DNA of 49,839 nt. It comes from Rhodobacteraceae bacterium HLUCCA12. GTDB lineage: Bacteria; Pseudomonadota; Alphaproteobacteria; Rhodobacterales; Rhodobacteraceae. This document shows, one piece after another, positions 42,281 through 49,839 of the stretch. Positions within the stretch are counted from its first letter, which is position 1, and each line of letters opens with the position of its first letter. The position numbers were made by a program, and so were the translations under genes. The notes below the pieces were generated by a model. It ran no database searches, had not been told where the DNA came from, and worked only from the letters and a program-made list of their open reading frames with translations. The stretch is from contig LJSV01000009.1 of the NCBI GenBank assembly GCA_001314715.1, positions 104,272 through 154,110 on the forward strand, given 5' to 3'.

Positions 42281-43063
42281 TCAGGCCACGGCCTGCGGCA
42301 GGACAAAGACGCCGCCGCCGGGCGGCGGTGTGCTGACCCGCAGATCGCAGTCATAGGCCGCGCTCAGCGTGGCACTGGTAAAGACCTGCGCCACCGGCCC
42401 GGCCGCCAGCACCTGCCCGCCGGCCATCAGCGTGACCGATCGGGCAAACATGGCGGTCAGGTTCAAATCGTGCATCACGGCGACCACACCGCCGCCTGCA
42501 TTCGCGAACTCGGCGGCCAGGCGCATCACCTGCAACTGATGCCCGATGTCGAGGCTGGCCACCGGTTCATCCAGGAACAGCCAGCGCGCGCGGTCGTCAA
42601 CCACGGGCTGCCAGACCTGCACTAGCACGCGGGCAAGCTGCACCCGCTGTTGTTCGCCGCCCGAAAGCTCTTGAAAGAAGCGCCCGCCGAACCCCTCCAG
42701 CCCGACGCGGTGCAACGCGCGTTCGGGCAAGGTCTCGGCCCCCGGCAAAAGCGCGCTTTGCCCGGTCAGGCCCAGCCGCACCACCTCGTGCACGGTAAAG
42801 GGAAAGGCCAGCGTCGTCGCCTGCGCCAGCACCGCGCGGCGCGCGGCAAGGGCGGCCGGGGGCAGGGTGCGCAGATCGTCGCCATCAAGCGTGATCTGCC
42901 CGCCGCAGGCGATCTCGCCGGTCATGGCGCGCAACAGCGTGGTCTTGCCCGAACCGTTGTGGCCCACGATCGCCGTGATTTCGCCCGGCCCGGCGGTGAA
43001 ATCCACGCCGTGCAGGATGCGTTTGCGGCCAAGTTCGACGGTGATGTTCGTTGCGTTCAGCAT
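42281..43063 (-). CDS. hmuV: heme ABC transporter ATP-binding protein
   Basis: A 260-residue ATPase driving heme import into the cytoplasm. Walker A is GHNGSGKTT near 33, the signature LSGGEQQR, Walker B WLFLDEP and the H-loop VMHDLN. HmuV-type features include VVDDRARWLFLDEP before the D-loop and the AQVFTSATLSAAYDCD tail. The start at 43063 lies one base from the hmuU stop, so translation is coupled. The C-terminus ends close to the receptor gene. Confidence 0.94.
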   Translation of the reverse strand: MLNATNITVELGRKRILHGVDFTAGPGEITAIVGHNGSGKTTLLRAMTGEIACGGQITLDGDDLRTLPPAALAARRAVLAQATTLAFPFTVHEVVRLGLTGQSALLPGAETLPERALHRVGLEGFGGRFFQELSGGEQQRVQLARVLVQVWQPVVDDRARWLFLDEPVASLDIGHQLQVMRLAAEFANAGGGVVAVMHDLNLTAMFARSVTLMAGGQVLAAGPVAQVFTSATLSAAYDCDLRVSTPPPGGGVFVLPQAVA

Positions 43064-43064
43064 G

Positions 43065-44135
43065 TTACATGTCCACCAGGCCACGCCGGCGCAGCAGGAT
43101 CCACAGAAAGACAGGTGCGCCCAATACCGCGGTCACGATGCCGATGGGCAACTCTGCCGGGGCCACGATCACGCGGGCAATCATGTCGGCCAGTAGTAGA
43201 AGCGTTGCGCCCAGCAATGCCGAGGCGGGCAACAGGAACCGGTGATCGGGGCCGATGGCAAGGCGCAGCAGATGCGGCACCACGATGCCGATGAAGCCGA
43301 TCCCGCCTGACACGGCGACCGCTGCGCCGGTCGCTGCCGCCACCGTCAGGATGGCGATGTTCTTCATCCTCTGGACCGCGATACCCAGATGCGCCGCCGC
43401 GGCCTCGCCCAGGGTAAAGGCATTCAGCGCGCGGGCAAGCGCGGGCGCGGCCAGCAACGCCAGCACGATGATCGGGCCGGCGGCGGCGATGCGCGCCCAG
43501 CTGGCCCCGGCCAGCGATCCCAGGCCCCAGAAGGTCAGATCGCGCAGTTGCTGGTCGTCGGCGATATAGACCATCAGGCCGGTCAGCGCGCCCGCCAGCG
43601 CCCCCAGCGCGATCCCGGCCAGCAGCATCGTCGCAACCGAGGTCCGCCCCTGCCGGGTCGAGACGCGATACAGCACCAGCGTGGTGCCCCAGCCGCCCAG
43701 AAAGGCCGCGATCGGCACCAGGTGCGGCCCGCTCAGCGCGGCCAGCGACGCCGGCAGCAAGCTGCCCAGAACGATGGCCAGCACCGCCCCCAGCCCGGCG
43801 CCGGCGCCGACGCCGACGATGCCGGGATCGGCCAGCGGGTTGCGAAACAGGCCCTGCATCACCGCCCCCGAGACCGCCAGCGCGGCCCCGACCATCACGC
43901 CCATGACCATCCGTGGCAATCGGATGTCCATCAGCACCACGCGCTCATGCAGCGCCAGTTCCTGGCCCGCGATCAGGCGCCCCAGCACCGCGCCGAGCGA
44001 GACGCCCGAGGCCCCGACGGCCATGCTGCCCAGCGCGACCGCGACCAGGAGCACGACAAGCGCGACCAGAACCTGCCGTGCCCGGATCGACCGGTCGCCC
44101 GCCGTGGGCTGGACTCGCAGGATTGCCGTCAGCAT
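43065..44135 (-). CDS. hmuU: heme ABC transporter permease (FecCD family)
   Basis: A 356-residue permease with about ten membrane helices, working as a dimer with HmuV. Family signatures are RLPRMVMGVMVGAALAVSGAVMQGLFRNPLADPGIVGVGAGAG and HLGI(A)V, plus GFIGIVVPHLLRL near the end, where the ATPase contacts the permease. ATG 44135 was chosen. An ATG at 44162 would overlap hmuT by 23 bases and cannot be excluded. It lies between hmuT and hmuV with almost no spacing. Confidence 0.93.
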   Translation of the reverse strand: MLTAILRVQPTAGDRSIRARQVLVALVVLLVAVALGSMAVGASGVSLGAVLGRLIAGQELALHERVVLMDIRLPRMVMGVMVGAALAVSGAVMQGLFRNPLADPGIVGVGAGAGLGAVLAIVLGSLLPASLAALSGPHLVPIAAFLGGWGTTLVLYRVSTRQGRTSVATMLLAGIALGALAGALTGLMVYIADDQQLRDLTFWGLGSLAGASWARIAAAGPIIVLALLAAPALARALNAFTLGEAAAAHLGIAVQRMKNIAILTVAAATGAAVAVSGGIGFIGIVVPHLLRLAIGPDHRFLLPASALLGATLLLLADMIARVIVAPAELPIGIVTAVLGAPVFLWILLRRRGLVDM

Positions 44136-44139
44136 CGCC

Positions 44140-44991
44140 CTATGCCCCGCCGTAAAGCGCATCCATCAGCGCCCGCGCGGCGTCCGGGGTGCGCGGGCCG
44201 AAACCCAGCAAGAACATCCCGTCCATGCGGACCACCCGCCCGGCCTGCCCGGCCGGGGTGATCCCCAGCGCCGGATGCGCGGCGATCTGGTCGTCGCTCA
44301 TCGCGTGATCGCCATCGCGGTCCATCATCACGATGGCCTCGGGCGCCGCGGCGGCCACGGCCTCGTCGGTCAGAAGCTGATAGCCCTCGAACCCGGTCAC
44401 CGCGTTCTCCAGCCCGGCCAGCGCCAGGATGCCGGAGGCGGCTGTGTCGGTGCCCGAAGCCATGATCCGCCCGCCTTCGGCCGACAGGATGAACATGGCA
44501 CGGATCGGCGCATCGATCCGGTCGCGGGCTGCGGCGAGATCGGCAAAGCGCGCCTCGACATCGGCGGCCAGGGCGGCACCGCCCTCGGCATCGTCAAAGA
44601 CTTCGGCCACGGCGTCGATCCGGCCCAGCACGCCGTCCTCGGTATAGGCCTGATCGACCTGGACGAAGGGCACCTCGGCGCGTTCCATCAGCTCGATGGT
44701 CTGCGGCGGCCCGGCGCCGGCATCGGCCAGGATCAGATCGGGTTCCAGCCGCAACAGCCCCTCGGGCGACAGCGCACGCATATAGCCTACATCTGGCAAG
44801 GCCGCGATGGCGGCTGGATGGGTCGCGGTGGTGTCGCGCCCGACCAGCCGGTCGGCATGGCCCAGGGCGTGAACGATCTCGGCCAGCGCGCCACCAACCA
44901 CGACCACCCGGTCGGCGGCGATGGCGGGCAGCGTCAGGGCGCCAAGCGCCAGCCCGGCCAACCCCGCGCGCAGGAAAAGACATCTGGTCAT
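44140..44991 (-). CDS. hmuT: periplasmic heme-binding protein
   Basis: A 283-residue substrate-binding protein with a Sec signal (AIAA near 25). It has the two-lobed TroA/FecB fold: VVVVGGALAEIVHALG at the start of lobe 1, LVGRDTTATHPAAI, LEPDLILADAGAGPP, a long connecting helix, then VRMDGMFLLGFGPRTPDAA at the end. It delivers heme from the outer-membrane receptor to HmuU. It follows hmuS by three bases and precedes hmuU closely. Confidence 0.92.
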   Translation of the reverse strand: MTRCLFLRAGLAGLALGALTLPAIAADRVVVVGGALAEIVHALGHADRLVGRDTTATHPAAIAALPDVGYMRALSPEGLLRLEPDLILADAGAGPPQTIELMERAEVPFVQVDQAYTEDGVLGRIDAVAEVFDDAEGGAALAADVEARFADLAAARDRIDAPIRAMFILSAEGGRIMASGTDTAASGILALAGLENAVTGFEGYQLLTDEAVAAAAPEAIVMMDRDGDHAMSDDQIAAHPALGITPAGQAGRVVRMDGMFLLGFGPRTPDAARALMDALYGGA

Positions 44992-44994
44992 GGA

Positions 44995-46035
44995 TCAGAC
45001 CTCGCGCGGCAGGGTTTCGACCATGTCGGCCCAGCGTTCGGTGTCAGGGTCGCGCTTGCCGAACAGTTGCAGGATCAGCCCGCCATCCTTGTCGAACGCC
45101 TCGACCGACAGCGCCGCGCCATGCCGGGTCGGCTTGTTGACCAGCCAGACCTCGGCCACGTGATCGGCGCGCAGATGCAGGTTGAAGCCAGGGTCCAGCA
45201 CATTCAGCCACGGGCCCATCGGTTCGATCCGGTGGATCGGCCCGCCGTGGATCTGGATGCATCCGCGATTGCCAACAAACAGCATTACCGGGATCGCCCC
45301 CTCGGCGGCGGCGCGCAATGCCGCGTCCAGCGCGTGTGGCGCCAGCGGGCGCGCATACGGCGCGCCGGCGATGCGATAGGCGCCGAGCCGGTTCATCTTG
45401 AGCTTGGCGCACAGCCGCAGGAACTGGTGGGTGTCGGTCATGGCCGCCCATTCCTTGCGCAGGATATCGGCGCGGGCAGGGTCTGACCGGGGGGCCTCGA
45501 CCGGCTCGCGCGGGGTCAGGGGCAGGGTGTCGGACTGATCGGGCAGCCGCAAGGCTGCAACCATGCGATCGAAGGCCGCGATGTCCGAGGCCGGGCGCAG
45601 ATGCACCTTGTGCACCGCATCGCCCGCCGCGTCGAACACCTGGATCGAACGGCGATCGCCACGGGTGACGGCAAAGGCATGGACCCAGTGGCGCGGAAAC
45701 ATCCGCAGGTCGATATCCGGGCCCAGCACCATCGAGGCATGCTGGCCGCTGTGATAGTCCAGATAGGTGCCGTCGCGCTCATGCACCGCTGAGTCGTTGC
45801 GCGTCAGCGCCAGCACCGGACCAAGCGACTGGATATGGGCGAAAAGCGCATCCAACGCAGGATCGATTCGCGCGATCTGCGCGCCATCGACTTCGGCGGC
45901 CAGCAGCGCGGCCTCGGTCACGCCCAGGCTGTCGGCCAGATCGCGGGCGCGGGTTTTCGGGTTGTCGGAAAGCGCCTTGCGCAGCGTCCGGGCGCTGTGG
46001 GCATTGGCGTGGGTCGTTTCGGCGAGTGCGGGCAT
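44995..46035 (-). CDS. hmuS: hemin-degrading factor / heme chaperone HmuS
   Basis: A 346-residue cytoplasmic protein of the HemS/HmuS/ShuS family that receives imported heme and in some homologues breaks it down. It has the two-repeat layout: repeat 1 about 28-170 (GPVLALTRNDSAVHERDGTYLD, LRMFPRHWVHAFAV) and repeat 2 about 195-340 (FVGNRGCIQIHGGPIHRIEPMGPWLNVLDPGFNLHL). First gene of the heme-import operon, transcribed from the promoter at 46143-46171, divergent from the tonB operon. Confidence 0.93.
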   Translation of the reverse strand: MPALAETTHANAHSARTLRKALSDNPKTRARDLADSLGVTEAALLAAEVDGAQIARIDPALDALFAHIQSLGPVLALTRNDSAVHERDGTYLDYHSGQHASMVLGPDIDLRMFPRHWVHAFAVTRGDRRSIQVFDAAGDAVHKVHLRPASDIAAFDRMVAALRLPDQSDTLPLTPREPVEAPRSDPARADILRKEWAAMTDTHQFLRLCAKLKMNRLGAYRIAGAPYARPLAPHALDAALRAAAEGAIPVMLFVGNRGCIQIHGGPIHRIEPMGPWLNVLDPGFNLHLRADHVAEVWLVNKPTRHGAALSVEAFDKDGGLILQLFGKRDPDTERWADMVETLPREV

Positions 46036-46142
46036 GCGCGTTCCATCCGTTGCAGTTTCATACGGTCAAGGCGGGCGCGTATCTGGCTGCAAGCTGGATG
46101 GCGAAAGATGGCTGCGGCGGACGCAACCTTTCTTGAGTGATT

Positions 46143-46171
46143 TACTAAGATATTTTCGGCACCGGATGCAA
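46143..46171 (-). promoter_or_regulatory. putative promoter of the hmuSTUV-receptor operon
   Basis: On the minus strand TTGCAT (46171-46166), 17 bases, TTAGTA (46148-46143), giving a 5' leader of about 100 bases before hmuS. Confidence 0.5.
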
Positions 46172-46178
46172 GCCAGAA

Positions 46179-46193
46179 TTTTTCATGGAAAAA
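46179..46193. promoter_or_regulatory. palindrome TTTTTC-ATG-GAAAAA
   Basis: A perfect six-base dyad with a three-base centre, just upstream of the hmuS -35 element, in the 331-base gap 46036-46366 between the two heme operons. The factor is unknown. Confidence 0.4.
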
Positions 46194-46237
46194 AGCCTGT
46201 TAGTCGGGGTGCCCGGCAGGACATCCTGCGAATGGTT

Positions 46238-46267
46238 TAATCTTGACAAATTTACTATGCAAGATTA
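46238..46267. promoter_or_regulatory. dyad TAATCTTG-N14-CAAGATTA over the tonB-operon promoter
   Basis: Perfect eight-base arms (46238-46245 and 46260-46267) that bracket and overlap the -35 element at 46243-46248 and the likely -10. This is good repressor-site geometry. I cannot assign it to a known iron or heme regulator. Confidence 0.5.
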
Positions 46268-46270
46268 GCG
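46243..46270 (+). promoter_or_regulatory. putative promoter of the exbB-exbD-tonB operon
   Basis: A perfect -35 TTGACA (46243-46248) with a weak -10 TTAGCG (46265-46270) at 16-base spacing. The weak -10 suggests a need for activation or an error in my -10 choice. Confidence 0.45.
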
Positions 46271-46366
46271 GCAGCAGAAGCACGCGTGGTCGGTGTCCGG
46301 CCGCGTCGGCATTCGCCAGCCTTGCGCCAGCCCAATGCGACCACGAAACAGACAATGGGGGCCGCC

Positions 46367-46795
46367 ATGGCTGTCTTGCGCCGACTTGCGCCAATCGCCT
46401 TTGCAATCGCCACGACCGCCGCCGCCAGTGCGGCCTTTGCCCAGGAGGGCGCGGACGGCGTGCAGATCGAACTCAATCGCGCCGACCAGCGCGACGATGC
46501 CTGCCAACTGGTCTTCGTCGCCCGCAACGACGGGGCTGCCGGGCTGGATCAGCTTGCACTGGAGATGGTGCTTTTCGACCGCGACGGCGGGGTCGCCAAG
46601 CTGACGTTGCTGGATTTCCAGGCTCTGCCGGCCGGGCGCACGCGGGTGCGCTCGTTCGATATGCAGGGGCTGGACTGCGCGTCATTGGGCCGGGTGCTGG
46701 TCAATGCCACCGCCACCTGCGAGCCGCAAGACGCGCCCGGCTGCACCGACATGACCCTTGAATCGCGTCTGGACGAGATCGAGGTGCTGCAATGA
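46367..46795 (+). CDS. secreted hypothetical protein heading the exbB-tonB operon
   Basis: A 142-residue protein with a Sec signal peptide (ASAAFAQ, cleavage near 24). It has a small beta-rich domain containing CQLVFVARNDGA, LALEMVLFDRDGG and an FDMQGLDCASLG segment; four Cys are present, probably as disulfides. I know the arrangement (secreted protein before ExbB) from Rhodobacterales heme loci but not a function. GGGGG lies six bases before the chosen ATG; an ATG four codons upstream is possible. The stop overlaps exbB by four bases. Confidence 0.72.
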   Translation: MAVLRRLAPIAFAIATTAAASAAFAQEGADGVQIELNRADQRDDACQLVFVARNDGAAGLDQLALEMVLFDRDGGVAKLTLLDFQALPAGRTRVRSFDMQGLDCASLGRVLVNATATCEPQDAPGCTDMTLESRLDEIEVLQ

Positions 46796-47493
46796 TGATG
46801 TTCGAGGCCGTCTCGGCGATTGCCGACATGGGGGGGCCGGTTGTCCTGCTGCTGATTGCGATGTCGCTGGTCGCGCTGGCGCTGGTCCTGGCCAAGGTCT
46901 GGCATTTCATGCGCGCAGGGGTTGGCCGGCACGGCGATCTGGAACAGGCTCTGGCCTGCTGGGATGCCGGCCAGCGCGTCGCCGCGATCGAACGCGCGGG
47001 CGCGGCGTCGAACCATCTGGCACTGCTGACCGTCACCGCCATGCAGGCGGCCGATCAGCCCGGCACCGACCTGACGGCCCTGCGCGCGCGGCTGACCGGG
47101 CTGGCGAGTGCGCGGATGGCATCGCTGTCGGGCGGGCTGCGCCTGCTGGACAGCATAGCTCAGGTGGCGCCGCTGCTGGGCCTTTTCGGCACCGTTCTGG
47201 GCATGATCGAGGCGTTTCAGGCGCTTCAGGCCGCGGGCAGCGCGGTCGACCCCTCGGCCCTGGCGGGCGGGATCTGGGTGGCGCTGTTGACAACCGCGGT
47301 CGGGCTGGCGGTGGCGATGCCGGCAAGCTTGTTGACGACCTGGTTCGACGGCCGCATCGCGCGCGAGGCGTTGATGGCCGAAACGGTGATCGACACGGTT
47401 CTGTGCGCCGGTATCGGCACGCCGCATTGCGCCCTGCGCGCCGCGCCGACACCGGCGCCGCAGGCCGCGGGCGCCGGGGCGCGCCATGCCTGA
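46792..47493 (+). CDS. exbB: MotA/TolQ/ExbB proton-channel family protein
   Basis: A 233-residue inner-membrane protein of the TonB motor. Helix 1 is at about 15-36, and the conserved pair of helices at about 120-145 and 160-185 contains LDSIAQVAPLLGLFGTVLGMIEAF and ALLTTAVGLAVAMPA. It forms the pentameric proton channel with ExbD. Ribosome site GAGGTG precedes the ATG, which overlaps the preceding stop. It overlaps exbD by eight bases. Confidence 0.92.
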   Translation: MMMFEAVSAIADMGGPVVLLLIAMSLVALALVLAKVWHFMRAGVGRHGDLEQALACWDAGQRVAAIERAGAASNHLALLTVTAMQAADQPGTDLTALRARLTGLASARMASLSGGLRLLDSIAQVAPLLGLFGTVLGMIEAFQALQAAGSAVDPSALAGGIWVALLTTAVGLAVAMPASLLTTWFDGRIAREALMAETVIDTVLCAGIGTPHCALRAAPTPAPQAAGAGARHA

Positions 47494-47872
47494 GGCGCGC
47501 CGCCTTGTCCTGCCGCGCCGCCGGTCCGCGCTGTCGCTGACATCGCTGATCGACGTGATCTTCCTGCTGCTTCTGTTCTTCATGCTCAGCTCGACCTTCT
47601 CACGCCAGGGCGAGGTGGAACTGACCGCAGCCGGGGGTGGTGCCGGGGCCGAGGCGGGGAACCCGCTTTTTCTGCAACTGGGCGCCGATGAGGTGACGCT
47701 GAATGCCGAGACCGTCTCGCTTGACGGGCTGGCCCCCGCCCTTGCCGCCCTGACCGAGGGGCCCGAGGCGCTGGTGCTGGTCGCGCTGCGCCCTGACGTG
47801 ACGTCGCAGCGGCTGATCGATCTTCTGGCTGCGCTGCGCGCAACCGGCTACCGCGTGCAGGTGCTGTCATGA
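47486..47872 (+). CDS. exbD: ExbD/TolR family protein, first copy
   Basis: A 128-residue protein with a basic N-terminus, one membrane helix (about 17-36) carrying the proton-pathway Asp in SLIDVIFLLLLFF, and a periplasmic ExbD domain ending YRVQVLS. It is part of the proton-driven motor that energises the heme receptor via TonB. It overlaps both neighbours by a few bases. Confidence 0.92.
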   Translation: MPEARRLVLPRRRSALSLTSLIDVIFLLLLFFMLSSTFSRQGEVELTAAGGGAGAEAGNPLFLQLGADEVTLNAETVSLDGLAPALAALTEGPEALVLVALRPDVTSQRLIDLLAALRATGYRVQVLS

Positions 47873-48252
47873 GTTTGCAACGCCCTCTGTCGCGCGGCCA
47901 GGTGGAACCCACGATCGGGCTGATCAATGTCGTGTTCCTGATGCTGATCTTCTTCCTGATCGCCGGGACGATCGCGCCCTCGCCCGAACCGGGGCTGTCG
48001 CTGGTGCGTCTGGACGATCCCGAACAGCGCCTGCCCGAACATGCGCTGGTTCTGGACGAGGAGGGCGACATCCGGTTCCAGGGCGAGGAAACCGACGCCG
48101 CGGCGTATCTGTCCGCGCTGGGCGATTCCGGGGTTGCGCGGATCATGCCCGACCGCGACGCCCCGGCCGAAGCGCTGGTGCGCCTGTCGCAGGAATTGCG
48201 CGCGGCCGGGGCCGAACGGGTGCTGGTGATGGGAGAGCGCGACACACAATGA
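47869..48252 (+). CDS. ExbD/TolR family protein, second copy
   Basis: A 127-residue ExbD paralogue. At the helix Asp position the sequence is PTIGLINVVFLMLIFF, so Asn stands where ExbD and TolR normally have the essential Asp. Together with the first ExbD it may form hetero-dimers in the ExbB pore, only one chain carrying the proton-accepting acid. The start overlaps the first exbD stop (ATGA) and the stop overlaps tonB. Confidence 0.88.
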   Translation: MSLQRPLSRGQVEPTIGLINVVFLMLIFFLIAGTIAPSPEPGLSLVRLDDPEQRLPEHALVLDEEGDIRFQGEETDAAAYLSALGDSGVARIMPDRDAPAEALVRLSQELRAAGAERVLVMGERDTQ

Positions 48253-49385
48253 CTGCTGCCACGACCGTTCCGTCCCGACCCTGCCTGAACCCCGATTGCG
48301 TCCGCGCGGCGGCGCGGCAGGCCAGCCGCCGGGTGACACGCCTTGGCGGCCGGGCGATCGCGCTCAGCGTCGTCGTGTCGGTCGCGGCGCATCTGTCGGC
48401 GCTGGCCGCGCTGGTGCCGGATGAGACGGTCGAGATCGCGGGCGGCGCGCCCGCCGAGCTGGCCGCGCTGGGAGACAGCTTTGCCGATTTCAGCCAGGGT
48501 GCGACCCCCGCGCGCCCGTCGCAGGCGCAAGCCAGTCCTGCCGAACCGCCGGAACCCGCGCGGCCCGATACGCAACAGGCCGCGGCCTCGGCCAGTCCAC
48601 CCGACACCGCCCGCCAAAGCCCGGCCGAAGCCACCGAGCCGGCGGCATCGCAGGCGCAGGCCGCGGAAAACCGGCCCGAGGCGCCGGCCCCGTCCGCCCC
48701 CGCGGCCGCGGAGCCCACGGTCGCGCTGCAATCCGAACCCGAGGCCGCGGCGGCGTCGTCCGCATCCGCCCCGCCGGCCCGCGCCGAGGCCTCGCCGTCC
48801 GCGTCCGAGCCGGTGCAATCATCGCCAGCGCGACCCGAGGCGCCGGCGGCGGTGGCGCCAGCCCCATCGAACGCGCCCGAGACGGTCGAACCGGCGCCCG
48901 AGCCCGAGATCACGGCGCAGCAGGCCGATGCCGCCACGCCGCGACCGCGCCAGCGCCCGGACCCCGATGCCCGGAACCGGCAAGAGCGCAGCGCCGAGGC
49001 CAGCGCCGCACAGGCGGCGGGCAATGCCGAACAGAACGCCCGGCGCGGCAGTGCCGACGGGTCCGAGCGCGCGGAGGCCGCAGCCAGCGCAACCACACAG
49101 GGCGCGGCCAGCGCGGCCGGCAATGCCGCAGCCTCGAACTACCCCGGCGAGGTGATGCAACGCATTCGCCGAACCCGGCAGCAGCGGGTCTCGGGCCGGG
49201 GCGTGGCGATCGTGTCGTTTTCCATCGGCAATGGCGGGGAACTGGCCTCGGCCTCGATCCAGCGCGGCTCGGGCAATACGCGCATCGATGCCGCCGCGCT
49301 CGACCACATCCGCCGTGCCGCGCCGTTCCCGGCGCCGCCAGCCGGGGCGGGGCGCAGCTATTCATTCGAATACGTGGTGCGCTGA
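48249..49385 (+). CDS. tonB: energy transducer TonB
   Basis: A 378-residue TonB with one membrane helix (about 33-54, ALSVVVSVAAHLSAL, including the conserved Ser/His face). A periplasmic spacer of about 230 residues follows, very rich in Ala, Pro, Glu and Ser, then the C-terminal domain (about 295-378) with YPGEVMQRIRR and GSGNTRIDAAALDHIRRAAPFPAPP. The spacer is long but not repetitive in a regular unit. It is the last gene of the operon, dedicated to the heme receptor by position. No clear terminator follows. Confidence 0.92.
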   Translation: MTAATTVPSRPCLNPDCVRAAARQASRRVTRLGGRAIALSVVVSVAAHLSALAALVPDETVEIAGGAPAELAALGDSFADFSQGATPARPSQAQASPAEPPEPARPDTQQAAASASPPDTARQSPAEATEPAASQAQAAENRPEAPAPSAPAAAEPTVALQSEPEAAAASSASAPPARAEASPSASEPVQSSPARPEAPAAVAPAPSNAPETVEPAPEPEITAQQADAATPRPRQRPDPDARNRQERSAEASAAQAAGNAEQNARRGSADGSERAEAAASATTQGAASAAGNAAASNYPGEVMQRIRRTRQQRVSGRGVAIVSFSIGNGGELASASIQRGSGNTRIDAAALDHIRRAAPFPAPPAGAGRSYSFEYVVR

Positions 49386-49741
49386 GGGCGCGCGCGTGAA
49401 GGGCCGGCTCAACAGCGATCCCGGCGACGCGACGCCATCCGCCAGCGGGGCATGACCCCGAGGGCAACGACTTCGGCCCCGGCGCTCTGGCGTCCCGGTC
49501 CCGATTTTTCGTTCTTTTCATGCTGAGATGGCTGGGGCGGTAGGAACCCCTGACTGCTGATGATCCTAAACCCTTTTTTGAGTTAGCTCAGCTTCTGGGG
49601 CAGTTCTTGGGGCAATTCAGCCACCTCAGGACGCAGCGTAGGCGTCCCCACCCCCCACTGTGTTCACCAGAGAGCACCAGAGCGGCACGAGGGCAGGCGC
49701 TGGGCTGGGACATAGGGGTGGTGATAGCCGAGGTTGACCTG
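49386..49741. other. non-coding stretch after tonB
   Basis: About 355 bases without a supported gene or tRNA. After about 49500 the base composition drops and codon-like structure disappears. T-rich ATTTTTCGTTCTTTT (49504-49518) could be part of a weak tonB terminator. I see nothing else that I can name. Confidence 0.5.
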
Positions 49742-49839
49742 TGAGGTGCTCCCCATTCCTTGGACAGTATCTGGCGCTTTCTAAGCTCTGACTTGCTCCT
49801 GCTGATCGGGTTGGGTTGCTTCGATTTGCAGTGAGTAGA
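49742..49839 (+). mobile_element. possible end of an IS3-family insertion sequence, cut by the window edge
   Basis: TGAGGTGCTCCCCATTCC (49742-49759) followed by TTGGACAG has the look of an IS3-family terminal inverted repeat (begins TG, run of C, GGACA near base 20). The transposase would start just past the right edge. There is no second terminus in the window, so this rests on one end only. Confidence 0.4.

Noticed and set aside
48143-49123. Minus-strand Ala/Ser-rich frame opposite tonB.
   Set aside because: It mirrors the Ala/Pro/Glu spacer of TonB and has no domain or ribosome site.
49386-49839. tRNA gene or phage attachment site at the right edge.
   Set aside because: No cloverleaf with a T-loop could be drawn and no direct repeat of a tRNA end was seen.

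Overview
The window is about 50 kb of high-GC DNA, densely coding on both strands. It looks like the chromosome of an alphaproteobacterium of the Rhodobacterales (Rhodobacteraceae/Paracoccaceae type). The evidence is a CckA hybrid kinase, a KpsE with a long Ala-rich cytosolic arm, a non-pyrrolysine MttB homologue, a DUF5368 protein, a heme-uptake locus with its own ExbB/ExbD/TonB, a perfect FNR-type box, and a site matching the Rhodobacter SqrR recognition sequence. The left edge cuts an rsmB-like gene. The right edge stops just inside what looks like the end of an insertion sequence.

Layout. 1-4 kb: RNA m5C methyltransferase (5' truncated) and CckA. 4.1-6.0 kb: late cobalamin genes cobS-cobC-cobU. 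6.0-10.5 kb: lytic transglycosylase lipoprotein, TfoX C-terminal domain protein, polyphosphate kinase 2, a truncated aldehyde-dehydrogenase-like protein, rplM-rpsI and an SseB-family protein. 10.7-13.3 kb: capsule export genes kpsT-kpsE without kpsM. 13.5-15.8 kb: rhodanese, a TsuA-type sulfur transporter and a 59-residue membrane protein. 15.9-20.7 kb: Met-rich lipoprotein, HSL-type esterase, ndk, ABC-F ATPase and a membrane-anchored aspartic protease. 20.7-23.1 kb: an NsrR-like Rrf2 regulator divergent from sulfide:quinone oxidoreductase and a DUF5368 protein. 23.3-24.1 kb: bfd-bfr iron storage. 24.2-29.4 kb: cysS behind a Cys-codon leader peptide, citramalate synthase, an alpha/beta hydrolase and a squalene/phytoene-synthase-like protein. 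29.6-40.1 kb: guaA, mttB homologue, pepN, a small USP-like gene, a Lon-type protease and an acyl-CoA dehydrogenase. 40.1-49.4 kb: complete heme uptake, hmuS-T-U-V-receptor on the minus strand and, divergent from it, a secreted protein, exbB, two exbD and tonB.

Themes. Sulfur: two loci move or oxidise reduced sulfur (rhodanese/TsuA and SQR), and cysS appears to be controlled by translation of cysteine codons. Iron: bacterioferritin and the heme locus. Heme uptake is energised by the dedicated TonB system and both halves share one control region at 46.1-46.3 kb.

The observations most worth following are: the Cys-Cys leader peptide before cysS; the roughly 40-45% GC block inside the 3' half of cysS; the FNR and SqrR-type sites before the sulfide oxidase; a three-copy intergenic double-hairpin repeat; an eight-base dyad straddling the exbB/tonB promoter; and an IS-like terminus at the right edge. 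Promoter spacing suggests that several transcripts here (guaA, the cysS leader, a short ORF before cobS) begin at the A of the ATG.
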